From Cohnella caldifontis (GTDB lineage Bacteria > Bacillota > Bacilli > Paenibacillales > Paenibacillaceae), in NCBI RefSeq assembly GCF_029360585.1, contig NZ_JAQZSJ010000004.1, positions 218,467-282,466 of the forward strand: a stretch of DNA of 64,000 nt, given 5' to 3'. Numbering within the stretch: position 1 is the stretch's first letter; the number at the start of each line of letters is the position of its first letter. Shown piece by piece: positions 45,008-52,660 of this stretch. The position numbers were made by a program, and so were the translations under genes. Below the pieces are notes generated by a model, which was not told the origin of the DNA, ran no database searches, and was given only the letters and a program-made list of their open reading frames with translations.

Positions 45008-47119
45008 TTAAGAGGCGGACGCCGCTTCGGACGTTTGACCCGATGCTTTCCTGCCGCGCAGTGCCATGAGGTGCGCATAGGCGAGCGTGAGCGCGATGAA
45101 GACGGCGGCGCAGACGGCCAGCCTGACCAGCGGGGCCGCGAGATCGGCTGCCGTCGTTCCGGCGATCACCATGCGGACCGCTTGAATGGCGTAAGTCATC
45201 GGCATCCAAGGGTTGATCGCTTGCAGCCAACCCGGCAGCAGTTCCACCGGGTAGGTACCCGCGCTCGACGCGAGCTGCAGCGTGAGCAGGATGACGCCGA
45301 CGAAGCGGCCGATCTGGTCCGCCAGCGAAATCAGGAACTGCAGGATCGTCATGAAAGTCAGGGCGATCACGGCGGTGACCCCGTAAAATTGGGGAACGTT
45401 CGTGACTTTGAGCCCAAGTCCGTATAGCAAAATGGTATCGACGAGCACCGTCTGCGCAAGAACCAAAGGAGCGAATAGCAGCGCCTTGGACAAATACCAG
45501 CGGAACCCTCCGGCTACGCCCGCAGGCGCGTCGCGCAGCGGCAGGATCACGGTGGACAGCAGGGCTCCGACGTACAGGCCGAGCGAGAGGAAGTACGGCG
45601 CCATCCCCGTCCCATAGTTCGGGATGTCGGCCAGCTTGTTCTCGGAAACCTTGACCGGATCGGCGAATTGATCGGCCGTCCGGTCTCCGCTCTTCACGCC
45701 GCCGGACTCCGATGCCGCGCTTCCGAGCTTGTCGGACAGCGTTCGGGAGCCGCTGGCGAGCTGATCGACTCCGCCCGCCAACTCGCGGGAACCGTCCGCC
45801 AGTTGAGCCGTTCCTTCCGTCACCGTGCGGAAGCCGCTGCCGGCGTCGGCGACGCCTTGCCGCACTTGATCCGCGCCGGCCGCCACCTGCCGGGTCCCCT
45901 CGGCCAGCTTGCCCGCGCCGGCCTCCGCTTCTCCCAGCTTGTCGCCGAACGTTGCCATTCCGGATTGCAGCTGCTTCAAGCCGCCCTGCAGCTGAGCTGC
46001 CCCGGCCGAGGCCGCGTTCCCGGAATCGGCGAGCTGCCCTGCGCCGGACTGCAAACCGGCCGCGCCCTGCCCGAGCCGATCGGCGCCGGCTTTCACCTGG
46101 CGCGCGGCCGCGATCAGCTTCTGGAACGACTCGTCGGCCGCCAGCTCCTCATGCGCTTTGGCATATTGCTCCAAACTAGCGGCCAGCTGATCGGCGCCGG
46201 CGGAAACCGACTGCCCCGCGCCGGCCAACTGGCCGGCACCGTCCGCCAGGGAGGACGCCCCGGCGGCCAGCTTGGAAGTTCCCTCCGCCAGCTGCCCCGC
46301 GGCGGCCGCGCTTTGGTCCAGCCCGCCTGCGAGCTGCTTCTCGGCCGATAGCAAACCGCTCAACCCTCCGGCCAGCGACGCCGCTCCGGAGGAAGCATCC
46401 TGCGCCCCCGCGGCCAGCGACGCCGTGCCGTTCTTCAACTTGCCCATCCCTTGCTCCAGCTGGAGCGTGCCGTCCGCCAGCTTGGCCAGATTGTCCTGCA
46501 GCCGCAACGCGCCTTCCTGGGCCGACTTGGCGCCATCCGCCAGTTGCGCGGCGCCGTCCCCCGCTTCCTTGAAGCCGTTCGCCGCGTCGCCGAGCGAGTT
46601 CAGAACCGCCTTCGCGTAGGCTCTGGTCACCGATCTTCCGACTTCGGTCCGCAGCTGGTCCGCCGCGGTGGAGCCGATCTTCGAATTGAGGTAGTTCCAT
46701 CCGTCGTCCACGTAGTACCGGATCTCCGCCGGATGCGGCGTCTCGTCCTGCAGCGTCGAAGCCTGCTTGGAAAAATCCGCGGGAATCACGAAGGCCAAGG
46801 CGTATCGATGGTTCTTCAATCCCTGGGCGGCATCGTTCTCGTCCGTGAACTTCCATTGAAACTCCGCGTTCTTCTTCAATTCGTCGATCAAATCTTGGCC
46901 CGCGCGGATCGTTTCTCCGTTCATCTCCGCGCCGGCATCTTGGTTCACCACCGCGACGGGCAGCCGGTCCAGCTTGCCGTACGGATCCCAGAAAGCGCCG
47001 ATCAGCATGCCGCTGTACAGCAGCGGGATGAACAGCAGCCCGAACACGGACAGCAAAGTCATCGGGCTCTTCGCGAGTCTGCGGAATTCCGCGAAGACGA
47101 CCCCTTGTTTTTTCTTCAT
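45008..47119 (-). CDS. YhgE/Pip family membrane protein
   Basis: A 703-residue protein with one N-terminal helix (about 15-38), a long extracytoplasmic region, and five C-terminal helices (about 520-690) of the ABC-2-like YhgE/Pip fold. The middle (about 190-480) is a run of short repeats of the LADGxxQLAxGA type, which form long coiled or solenoid helices, as in ESX/Pip proteins. Relatives act as phage receptors, in type VII secretion or in export, so function is uncertain. AGGGGAGAAG precedes the ATG at 47119. A TetR operator lies about 70 bases upstream. Confidence 0.9.
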   Translation of the reverse strand: MKKKQGVVFAEFRRLAKSPMTLLSVFGLLFIPLLYSGMLIGAFWDPYGKLDRLPVAVVNQDAGAEMNGETIRAGQDLIDELKKNAEFQWKFTDENDAAQGLKNHRYALAFVIPADFSKQASTLQDETPHPAEIRYYVDDGWNYLNSKIGSTAADQLRTEVGRSVTRAYAKAVLNSLGDAANGFKEAGDGAAQLADGAKSAQEGALRLQDNLAKLADGTLQLEQGMGKLKNGTASLAAGAQDASSGAASLAGGLSGLLSAEKQLAGGLDQSAAAAGQLAEGTSKLAAGASSLADGAGQLAGAGQSVSAGADQLAASLEQYAKAHEELAADESFQKLIAAARQVKAGADRLGQGAAGLQSGAGQLADSGNAASAGAAQLQGGLKQLQSGMATFGDKLGEAEAGAGKLAEGTRQVAAGADQVRQGVADAGSGFRTVTEGTAQLADGSRELAGGVDQLASGSRTLSDKLGSAASESGGVKSGDRTADQFADPVKVSENKLADIPNYGTGMAPYFLSLGLYVGALLSTVILPLRDAPAGVAGGFRWYLSKALLFAPLVLAQTVLVDTILLYGLGLKVTNVPQFYGVTAVIALTFMTILQFLISLADQIGRFVGVILLTLQLASSAGTYPVELLPGWLQAINPWMPMTYAIQAVRMVIAGTTAADLAAPLVRLAVCAAVFIALTLAYAHLMALRGRKASGQTSEAASAS

Positions 47120-47186
47120 TTTGGCTTCTCCCCTGTCTTCTCCTGGCTGTAGATGAAAATGACCGTTAAGCACGAACTGACCGAAC

Positions 47187-47209
47187 TGACCGATTTGGCC
47201 ATTTGGTCA
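47187..47209 (-). promoter_or_regulatory. TetR-type operator upstream of YhgE/Pip gene
   Basis: TGACCGA-N8-TTTGGTCA, a 23-bp imperfect dyad, identical in arms and spacing to the site before the tetR gene. A direct repeat GAACTGACC precedes it. Confidence 0.7.
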
Positions 47210-47299
47210 TTTTAATGGATGGCAAGGTCGAACATTCGTGTTCGTTCCGCCATCCGTATACACATCAGCTCGTTCCATCATTTGAAGTCCTGGCGTATC

Positions 47300-47597
47300 T
47301 GCCATCCGTCACCGGTCATCAATCATCCGTCACCGGTCATCGGTCATCGGTCATCCGCCATCCGTCATCCGCCATCCGTCATCCGCCATCGGTCATCCGC
47401 CTAGCGTCATCCGCCATCCGTCATCCGCCATCCGCCATCCGCCATCCGCCATCCGCCATCCGCCATCCGCCATCCGTCATCCGCCATCAGACATCCGTCA
47501 TCGGTCATCCGCCTAGCGTCATCGGTCATCCGCCTAGCGTCATCGGTCATCCGACATCCGTCATCCGTCATCGGTCATCCGCCATCCGTCATCCGCC
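47300..47597. repeat. Heptanucleotide repeat array
   Basis: About 300 bases of a 7-bp motif in variants CATCCGC, CATCCGT and CATCGGT, broken three times by CCTAGCG. The phase is kept across most of the array. At least seven copies read TCGGTCA, the exact complement of the TGACCGA half-site of the neighbouring TetR operator. Open frames across it are artefacts of the 7-bp period. Confidence 0.9.
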
Positions 47598-47603
47598 AGT
47601 CCC

Positions 47604-47790
47604 GCTAACGGACATGGCAGACGTAATGGAACGGAATATTGACCTCTGCAATTTCTAACGGACACAGATGCGCTTATTCGCCGTCACGAACGGATATCTT
47701 CATGATTTTCGAGCCAATAAGAGCCCCGGTGTCCGTTACAATCCGAATACCGCCGAAGTGGCCGAAATAACGGCCTCCATGTCCGTTAGC
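47604..47790. repeat. Nested inverted repeats (TAACGGACA family)
   Basis: Outer pair GCTAACGGACATGG (47604-47617) and its exact complement (47777-47790); inner pair TAACGGACAC (47656-47665) and complement (47729-47738). The four copies face inward, enclosing about 60 bases. Confidence 0.8.
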
Positions 47791-47823
47791 CCAACGCACG
47801 CTATTCCTCTCGCGGCTTTGACT

Positions 47824-47975
47824 GAGCCGCATCCGTTTCGCCGCTCTGGCCGAGCCGCATCCGTTTCGCCGCTCTGGCCGAGCCGCATCCGTTTCGCCGC
47901 TCTGGCCGAGCCGCATCCGTTTCGCCGCTCTGACCGAGTCGCATCCGTTTCGCCGCTCTGGCCGAACCGCAACGG
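47824..47975. repeat. 28-bp tandem repeat
   Basis: About 5.5 head-to-tail copies of a 28-bp unit that begins GAGCCGCATCCGTTTCGC and ends CGCTCTGGCC, starting at 47824, 47852, 47880, 47908, 47936 and 47964. Copies differ by only a few bases. The period is not a multiple of 3 and there are no spacers. Confidence 0.92.
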
Positions 47976-48001
47976 AGTTGCGTTCCAGTCGCAATTTGCA
48001 T

Positions 48002-48589
48002 TCACCGGGGCGCCAGCCCCTCGAGCCAATAGGTCCGGAAATAGTCCAGCACTTCTTCTTTCCCGAGCGGCCGGTGCAAGTGGGGACTTTCCGAAGAGAG
48101 CGCCAAATACGTCTTCAGCATGACGTATGCGGTCAATTCCGGATCGCAGGGCCGGATCTCCCCACGCTCGGCCGCTTCCTTGACGTGGCGGGCGATGTAA
48201 GCCACGACCGCGCGCTCCAGCGTCACGAGCCCTTCCTTCGCCATCGGCGTGCCGATGTCCCGCACTTCCTGAGACAGCTTGGCGGCGAGAGCATGCTGCT
48301 CCCGGTAGTCGAGGATGCGGTGCAGCACTTCCATCAAGTTGTCCACGAAGGGCAGCTCCGGATTGACCGTTCGGTCGGCCATGTCCCTCAGCTGGCGGAT
48401 CATGCCCGACATGATTTCCCCGAACAGCTCTTCTTTGTTGTCGAAGAACGTGTAAATCGTGCCTTTGCCGACCCCCGCGAGCTTGGCCACTTGGTCCATG
48501 GTCGTCGCTTTGTAGCCGAACGTCTCGAACGAGCGGGCCGCGGCCTCCAGCACCTGTCTCCTGCGATCGACCGGTTTGCGGTCCAACAT
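48002..48589 (-). CDS. TetR/AcrR-family regulator
   Basis: A 195-residue repressor. The N-terminal DNA-binding domain (about residues 9-55) reads RRRQVLEAAARSFETFGYKATTMDQVAKLAGVGKGTIYTFFDNKEELF, close to the TetR_N consensus. The C-terminal ligand domain contains HALAAKLSQEVRDIG and resembles YhgD/FadR-like regulators. GGAGGGAG lies upstream of the ATG. Its operator overlaps its own promoter region and is repeated before the YhgE/Pip gene, so it likely represses both. Confidence 0.93.
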   Translation of the reverse strand: MLDRKPVDRRRQVLEAAARSFETFGYKATTMDQVAKLAGVGKGTIYTFFDNKEELFGEIMSGMIRQLRDMADRTVNPELPFVDNLMEVLHRILDYREQHALAAKLSQEVRDIGTPMAKEGLVTLERAVVAYIARHVKEAAERGEIRPCDPELTAYVMLKTYLALSSESPHLHRPLGKEEVLDYFRTYWLEGLAPR

Positions 48590-48613
48590 CGTCCGACTCT
48601 CCCTCCAACGAAT

Positions 48614-48636
48614 TGACCGAAATAACAATTTGGTCA
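48614..48636 (-). promoter_or_regulatory. TetR-type operator upstream of tetR gene
   Basis: TGACCGA-N8-TTTGGTCA, 25 bases before the ATG of the regulator. Same arms and spacing as the site at 47187-47209. Confidence 0.7.
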
Positions 48637-48808
48637 GTCGGTTCTGAAGTTCAATGTAGCACAAAATCTTCTGCGGGGCAATCCCGTTCCGGCCCCCGCG
48701 GAAGACCGCCCGGCCCAAAGTCCGGCCGGAAGGGCGCTTGAACCTGGACTTGTTCGCCGTCCGACTTACGCTTAATATGGGAATAGAATAAATGGGGGAT
48801 TCATTCCA

Positions 48809-49927
48809 ATGCGCAAAAAACGGGTTTTGCTGCTTTCCGAAGGTTTCGGCACCGGCCATACGCAAGCCGCCTATGCGCTCGCCATGGGTCTGCGCCAGCT
48901 TTCCCAGAGCGTCCAGCCTCGCGTCATCGAGCTGGGCACTTTCCTGAACCCGGTTATCGGACCGATCATCCTGGGCGCTTACCGCAGGACGGTGTCCAAG
49001 CAGCCCAAGCTGGTCGGCAAACTTTACCGAAGCCAATACGACAAGTCCCTCAACCGGCTCGCCCAATTCGCCCTGCACCGCCTGTTCTACAATCAGGTGT
49101 CGGACGTGATCCGCCAGCTCAAGCCGGATACCATCGTGTGCACGCATCCGATTCCGAACGCCGTCGTCGGCAGGCTCAAACGGGTCGGCGGTTTGGACTT
49201 GCCGTTATATACGCTGATCACCGACTACGACGCCCACGCCACCTGGACCAACCCCGGGGTGAACAAGTACCTGGTGAGCACCCAAGCCGTCCGCGACAAG
49301 CTGATCGCCCGCGGCATCGCGGATTCCCTGATCGAAGTCACGGGCATCCCGGTTCACCCGAATTTCTGGCACCCGCACGACCGGGCCGAAATCCAGGCGC
49401 AATTCGGGCTGAAGGACATGCCCACCGTGATGGTGATGGGCGGCGGCTGGGGTTTGCTCTACGGGGAGCATCTCGTCGAACACATGGCCGGCTATGCGGA
49501 CCGCGTGCAGTTGATTCTGTGCATGGGCAGCAACGAGAAAGCGCGGGAGAAGCTGGCGGCCGATCCGAAGTTCCAGCACCCCAACATCAAGATCATCGGG
49601 TTCACCAAGGAAATCAGCAAGCTGATGGACGTCTCCGACCTGCTCGTCACCAAGCCGGGCGGCATGACGTGCACCGAAGGCATGGCCAAAGGGATGCCGA
49701 TGCTGTTCTACGAGCCGATTCCCGGCCAGGAGGAAGAGAACGCCGAATACTTCATCCATCAAGGCTTCGGCGAGCTCATGACCACCGCCGAACCGATCGA
49801 CCGGTGGTTCCGCCTGATCCAGGAGCCCTATGCCGCCGACCGCCATCGGGACGCCTTGCTGGCCGTGCGCAACGCGGAATACCATCCGGCCAAATGCTCG
49901 GAAGCCGTTCTGGCCCTGATGGAATGA
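48809..49927 (+). CDS. UgtP/MGDG-synthase-like glycosyltransferase
   Basis: A 372-residue GT28-type enzyme of the MGDG synthase/diacylglycerol glucosyltransferase family. The N-terminus has LLLSEGFGTGHTQAAYALAMGL (acceptor-side Gly-rich motif). Then VCTHPIPNAVVG, TDYDAHATWTNPGVNKYLVST, TGIPVHPNFW, and the donor region VTKPGGMTCTEGMAKGMPMLFYEPIPGQEEENA. It would put sugar on diacylglycerol at the inner membrane face, or a similar lipid acceptor. It has GGGGGA before the ATG and is 13 bases before the next gene. Confidence 0.9.
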   Translation: MRKKRVLLLSEGFGTGHTQAAYALAMGLRQLSQSVQPRVIELGTFLNPVIGPIILGAYRRTVSKQPKLVGKLYRSQYDKSLNRLAQFALHRLFYNQVSDVIRQLKPDTIVCTHPIPNAVVGRLKRVGGLDLPLYTLITDYDAHATWTNPGVNKYLVSTQAVRDKLIARGIADSLIEVTGIPVHPNFWHPHDRAEIQAQFGLKDMPTVMVMGGGWGLLYGEHLVEHMAGYADRVQLILCMGSNEKAREKLAADPKFQHPNIKIIGFTKEISKLMDVSDLLVTKPGGMTCTEGMAKGMPMLFYEPIPGQEEENAEYFIHQGFGELMTTAEPIDRWFRLIQEPYAADRHRDALLAVRNAEYHPAKCSEAVLALME

Positions 49928-49940
49928 GGGAGGAAAGCGG

Positions 49941-50261
49941 ATGCGGGATTTTACGGCAAACGCGCTGGAAGTGATCCGGAGCATTCCGCCGGGCAAGGTC
50001 ATGACCTACGGCCAGATCGCGGCGTGCGCCGGCAGTCCCCGGGCCGCCCGGCAAATCGTGCGGATCCTCCATTCCATGAGCGCCAAATACGATCTGCCCT
50101 GGCACCGGGTCATCAATTCGAAAGGCGAAATCGGCCTCATCGAACCTGTCGGAAGAGAGATGCAGATCCAGCTGCTTGAGGCGGAAGGCGTGACCGTAAC
50201 ACCAGGCGGCCGGGTGGACCTAGAGGCTTGCCTTTACGTCTCCAGGCCGGCTGTAGAGTGA
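49941..50261 (+). CDS. Alkyltransferase-like (ATL) MGMT-family protein
   Basis: A 106-residue protein with only the MGMT DNA-binding domain. The active-site PCHRV is PWHRV here (Trp instead of Cys), so it cannot accept an alkyl group. Such ATL proteins bind O6-alkylguanine and pass it to nucleotide excision repair. IPPGKVMTYGQIA and RAARQIVRIL (helix-turn-helix with the Arg finger) are typical. GGGAGG is upstream of the ATG. It follows the glycosyltransferase by 13 bases, likely one operon. Confidence 0.93.
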   Translation: MRDFTANALEVIRSIPPGKVMTYGQIAACAGSPRAARQIVRILHSMSAKYDLPWHRVINSKGEIGLIEPVGREMQIQLLEAEGVTVTPGGRVDLEACLYVSRPAVE

Positions 50262-50348
50262 CGATACGTGACTGACCTTCCGGCGCCGTCTTGTCTCTTT
50301 CGAGAATTTTACTATACTGGAAATAGCTCGCGCAGCGACGCCATTTTA

Positions 50349-50440
50349 CATGAAAAGGCAAAATTTCCGAAAGGAAATGACGCAAAGCCATGGGTCTGCA
50401 GCCCTGTCAGGGACAGGGTATGACCGCCAGGTCGCCAAGG
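50349..50440 (+). ncRNA. Cyclic-di-GMP-I (GEMM) riboswitch
   Basis: The GEMM core is visible: AAAAGGCAAA, a P2 hairpin ATTTCC-GAAA-GGAAAT with a GNRA tetraloop, GACGCAAAGCC, then a P3 arm GGGTCT...CCCTGTCAGGGACAGGG...ATGACC and the 3' CGCCAGGTCGCC. It lies 108 bases before the MORN-repeat protein gene. Whether it prefers c-di-GMP or the related cGAMP (GEMM-Ib) cannot be settled by eye. Confidence 0.92.
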
Positions 50441-50525
50441 TAAACCGGACGAATCCGCTGCTTTTTTTGCGCTGATGAAGCGTCCCTTAACCTTGCACGG
50501 CCTGACGGCATGCGGCAAGGTTATT
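50441..50525 (+). promoter_or_regulatory. Expression platform of the riboswitch
   Basis: After the aptamer come CGGA-CGAA-TCCG, a T7 run (50462-50468), and a hairpin AACCTTGC...GCAAGGTT (50489-50522) followed by ATTTG. One of these is probably the switching terminator. On- or off-control by the ligand cannot be decided. Confidence 0.55.
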
Positions 50526-50547
50526 TGACGTTGGAGGGGATTTTCGG

Positions 50548-52617
50548 ATGAGACGGTTGGGTATCGCGATTTTTATATTATTATTGGCAATGGCCTGGGT
50601 ACCAACGGAACAAAAAGCGTTTGCGCAAAATGCAGAACGATACGCGGTACGGCATCTGCCATATGACCTGCGGGTCGACTACACCGAAATCAATTTCGAC
50701 AAAACACTCAGAGCGAAATTCGTCGTTTACCAACGCAACGATGCGCAAAAAATCAGCGATTTGGTGTTTTATCTCGTGGACAAAGAGAAAAAACCGATTG
50801 CCAAGATCACCAATATCGAGCATAAAGGAGATTACGCGAATTGCCCGTTCCAGGGCGAGACGTACGCGTGCATGAATTTTGAGGGTGACCCTATCCCTTA
50901 TCCGGCTAACGCGATCGGCATCGCCGTCTATGCCGCGTCGGACGACAAGCTTCAGCACGCGCTGGGCGTCGATCAGATCTGGGAATCGGTTCCCTACCGA
51001 GGGAGTCACACCGCGCAAAAGGCCGTATTCAAAGACGAAAATCCGTACCGGAATGAAATCAAAGGCACGCTGACCTGGAAGCCCGCTCCGGACGAATCCC
51101 GCCTTACCGGCTACGAGGTATACATGGAGTTTGATTTAAACTCAAACTACTTTATTTACGTGGGCACTGTGCCGAAAGGCGCTTCTTCTTATAATCTAAA
51201 AATACCAGAGACCGTATATCCGGAATATGACCAATTGCTTTCATTCAATATCTATTCCAAAAGCCTGTATGGCGGCCTATCGCCATTCTATGCATACACC
51301 GAGCAAGAAGACGTGGATTCGGCAGGCGTGAGAGCGAATCCCGCCGCCGCCTCGTATGCCGATCCGGACGTAGAAGTTCCCGTGCCTGCCAGTGTAAAGC
51401 CGATCCCGGCGCCGAAAGCACCGACGGGCAAACCGCCGATCCGGGTGTTCGTCCAAGGTGAAGCCGTGGATTTTCAGACCGCTCCCTACCTGGACCGCGG
51501 CAATACGCTCGTTCCGTTCCGGCCCATATTCGAAAAGCTCGGCCTCGCCATCGAATGGGACGCCAAAAGCCGGAAGATCACCGGCAGCAAGGATAATTTG
51601 ACGATCGATTTGACGGTTGATCAGCGGCAGGCCAAGGTGAACGGGAAGACCGCGACGCTCGCCGTCGCGCCAATCATCAAAAACGGTTCCACCTTCGTGC
51701 CGCTGCGATTCATCAGTGAAGCTACGGGGCTTCAAACGATCTGGGACGGCAATTTGCCCGCGGTTTATATCTACGATGGCAGCACGGAAGGAAAACTCTA
51801 TTATCCGGATGGTACGCTCCGGTATGAAGGTCAGTTGAAAGACGGCAAAATGAACGGCAAAGGGAAGCTTTACCGCGAAGACGGCACCCTTTGGTACGAT
51901 GCCGAATTTGTTGACAATGAAGTAACCGGGCTCGGCACCATTCATTTCGGCCGCAGCGCCGTACTCGGCATGCCGGGTGAGGACATCATGATCGGCGAAT
52001 TCCGGGACGGGCTGCCGCATGGGCATTCCCGATATTATTACGGCGATGGTTCGCTGGCCTATGACGGAGAATTCGAAGACGGCGAACGCACCACCGGCAA
52101 GCAATATGATCACGGTGTGCTGGTGTATGATGGACAGTGGAAAAATCTCATGTACGAAGGAAAAGGCAAATACTATAAGGACGGGTTCCTCTCTTACGAG
52201 GGAGAGTTTTCCGAGAACGCCCGCCACGGGTACGGAAAAACCTACAACAAAGCCGGCTATGTCAGCAGCGAGGGGGAACACCGAAACGGCGTGCTGGAAG
52301 GCTACGGTAAAACGTATTATCCGAACGGCAAGGTACAGTTCGAAGGCGAGTTTCAGGAAGGCGTCAAATGGGGAGGAGGCAAGGCGTACTACCCGAACGG
52401 CAAACTTGAATTTGACGGCGTCTACGAGTACGGCCACATGAGAACGGGAACCTACTACTTTCCCGACGGAAGGTATTACACAGGGGAATTCGCCAATGAT
52501 TCACCCCGCGGGAAAGGCAAATGGTTCAGTGCTGACGGGAAGCTGATCTTGGAAGGCAATTTCGATGGGGGCATCCCGCCTGCCAACGAGAAAGACAGAA
52601 TATACGGTTTGCAATAA
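50548..52617 (+). CDS. Secreted MORN-repeat protein with Cu-amine-oxidase-like domain
   Basis: A 689-residue exported protein. The signal peptide is about residues 1-27 (RLGIAIFILLLAMAWVPTEQKAFA). An N-terminal domain (about 30-250) has a fibronectin-like part (TGYEVYMEFDLNSNYFIYVG). A Pro-rich linker leads to a copper-amine-oxidase-N-like domain (about 295-410; NTLVPFRPIFEKLGLAIEWD...TFVPLRFISEATGLQT). About ten or more MORN-type repeats follow to the end (YYPNGKVQFEGEFQEG, YYKDGFLSYEGEFSE). Base composition is more AT-rich than the neighbours. The upstream riboswitch ties expression to c-di-GMP. Confidence 0.92.
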   Translation: MRRLGIAIFILLLAMAWVPTEQKAFAQNAERYAVRHLPYDLRVDYTEINFDKTLRAKFVVYQRNDAQKISDLVFYLVDKEKKPIAKITNIEHKGDYANCPFQGETYACMNFEGDPIPYPANAIGIAVYAASDDKLQHALGVDQIWESVPYRGSHTAQKAVFKDENPYRNEIKGTLTWKPAPDESRLTGYEVYMEFDLNSNYFIYVGTVPKGASSYNLKIPETVYPEYDQLLSFNIYSKSLYGGLSPFYAYTEQEDVDSAGVRANPAAASYADPDVEVPVPASVKPIPAPKAPTGKPPIRVFVQGEAVDFQTAPYLDRGNTLVPFRPIFEKLGLAIEWDAKSRKITGSKDNLTIDLTVDQRQAKVNGKTATLAVAPIIKNGSTFVPLRFISEATGLQTIWDGNLPAVYIYDGSTEGKLYYPDGTLRYEGQLKDGKMNGKGKLYREDGTLWYDAEFVDNEVTGLGTIHFGRSAVLGMPGEDIMIGEFRDGLPHGHSRYYYGDGSLAYDGEFEDGERTTGKQYDHGVLVYDGQWKNLMYEGKGKYYKDGFLSYEGEFSENARHGYGKTYNKAGYVSSEGEHRNGVLEGYGKTYYPNGKVQFEGEFQEGVKWGGGKAYYPNGKLEFDGVYEYGHMRTGTYYFPDGRYYTGEFANDSPRGKGKWFSADGKLILEGNFDGGIPPANEKDRIYGLQ

Positions 52618-52625
52618 TGACGAGA

Positions 52626-52660
52626 AAGCCCGCCTCCACGATGGAGACGGGCTTCTTCTT
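52626..52660. terminator. Terminator between convergent genes
   Basis: A 13-bp stem with one mismatch (AAGCCCGCCTCCA / TGGAGACGGGCTT), loop CGA, T-rich CTTCTT on the plus side. Confidence 0.85.

Noticed and set aside
47203..47658. Open frame of 151 codons encoding Ser/His/Pro heptad-like repeats
   Set aside because: It is produced by the 7-bp DNA repeat (three frames cycle over 21 bases). No ribosome site or non-repeat domain supports it.
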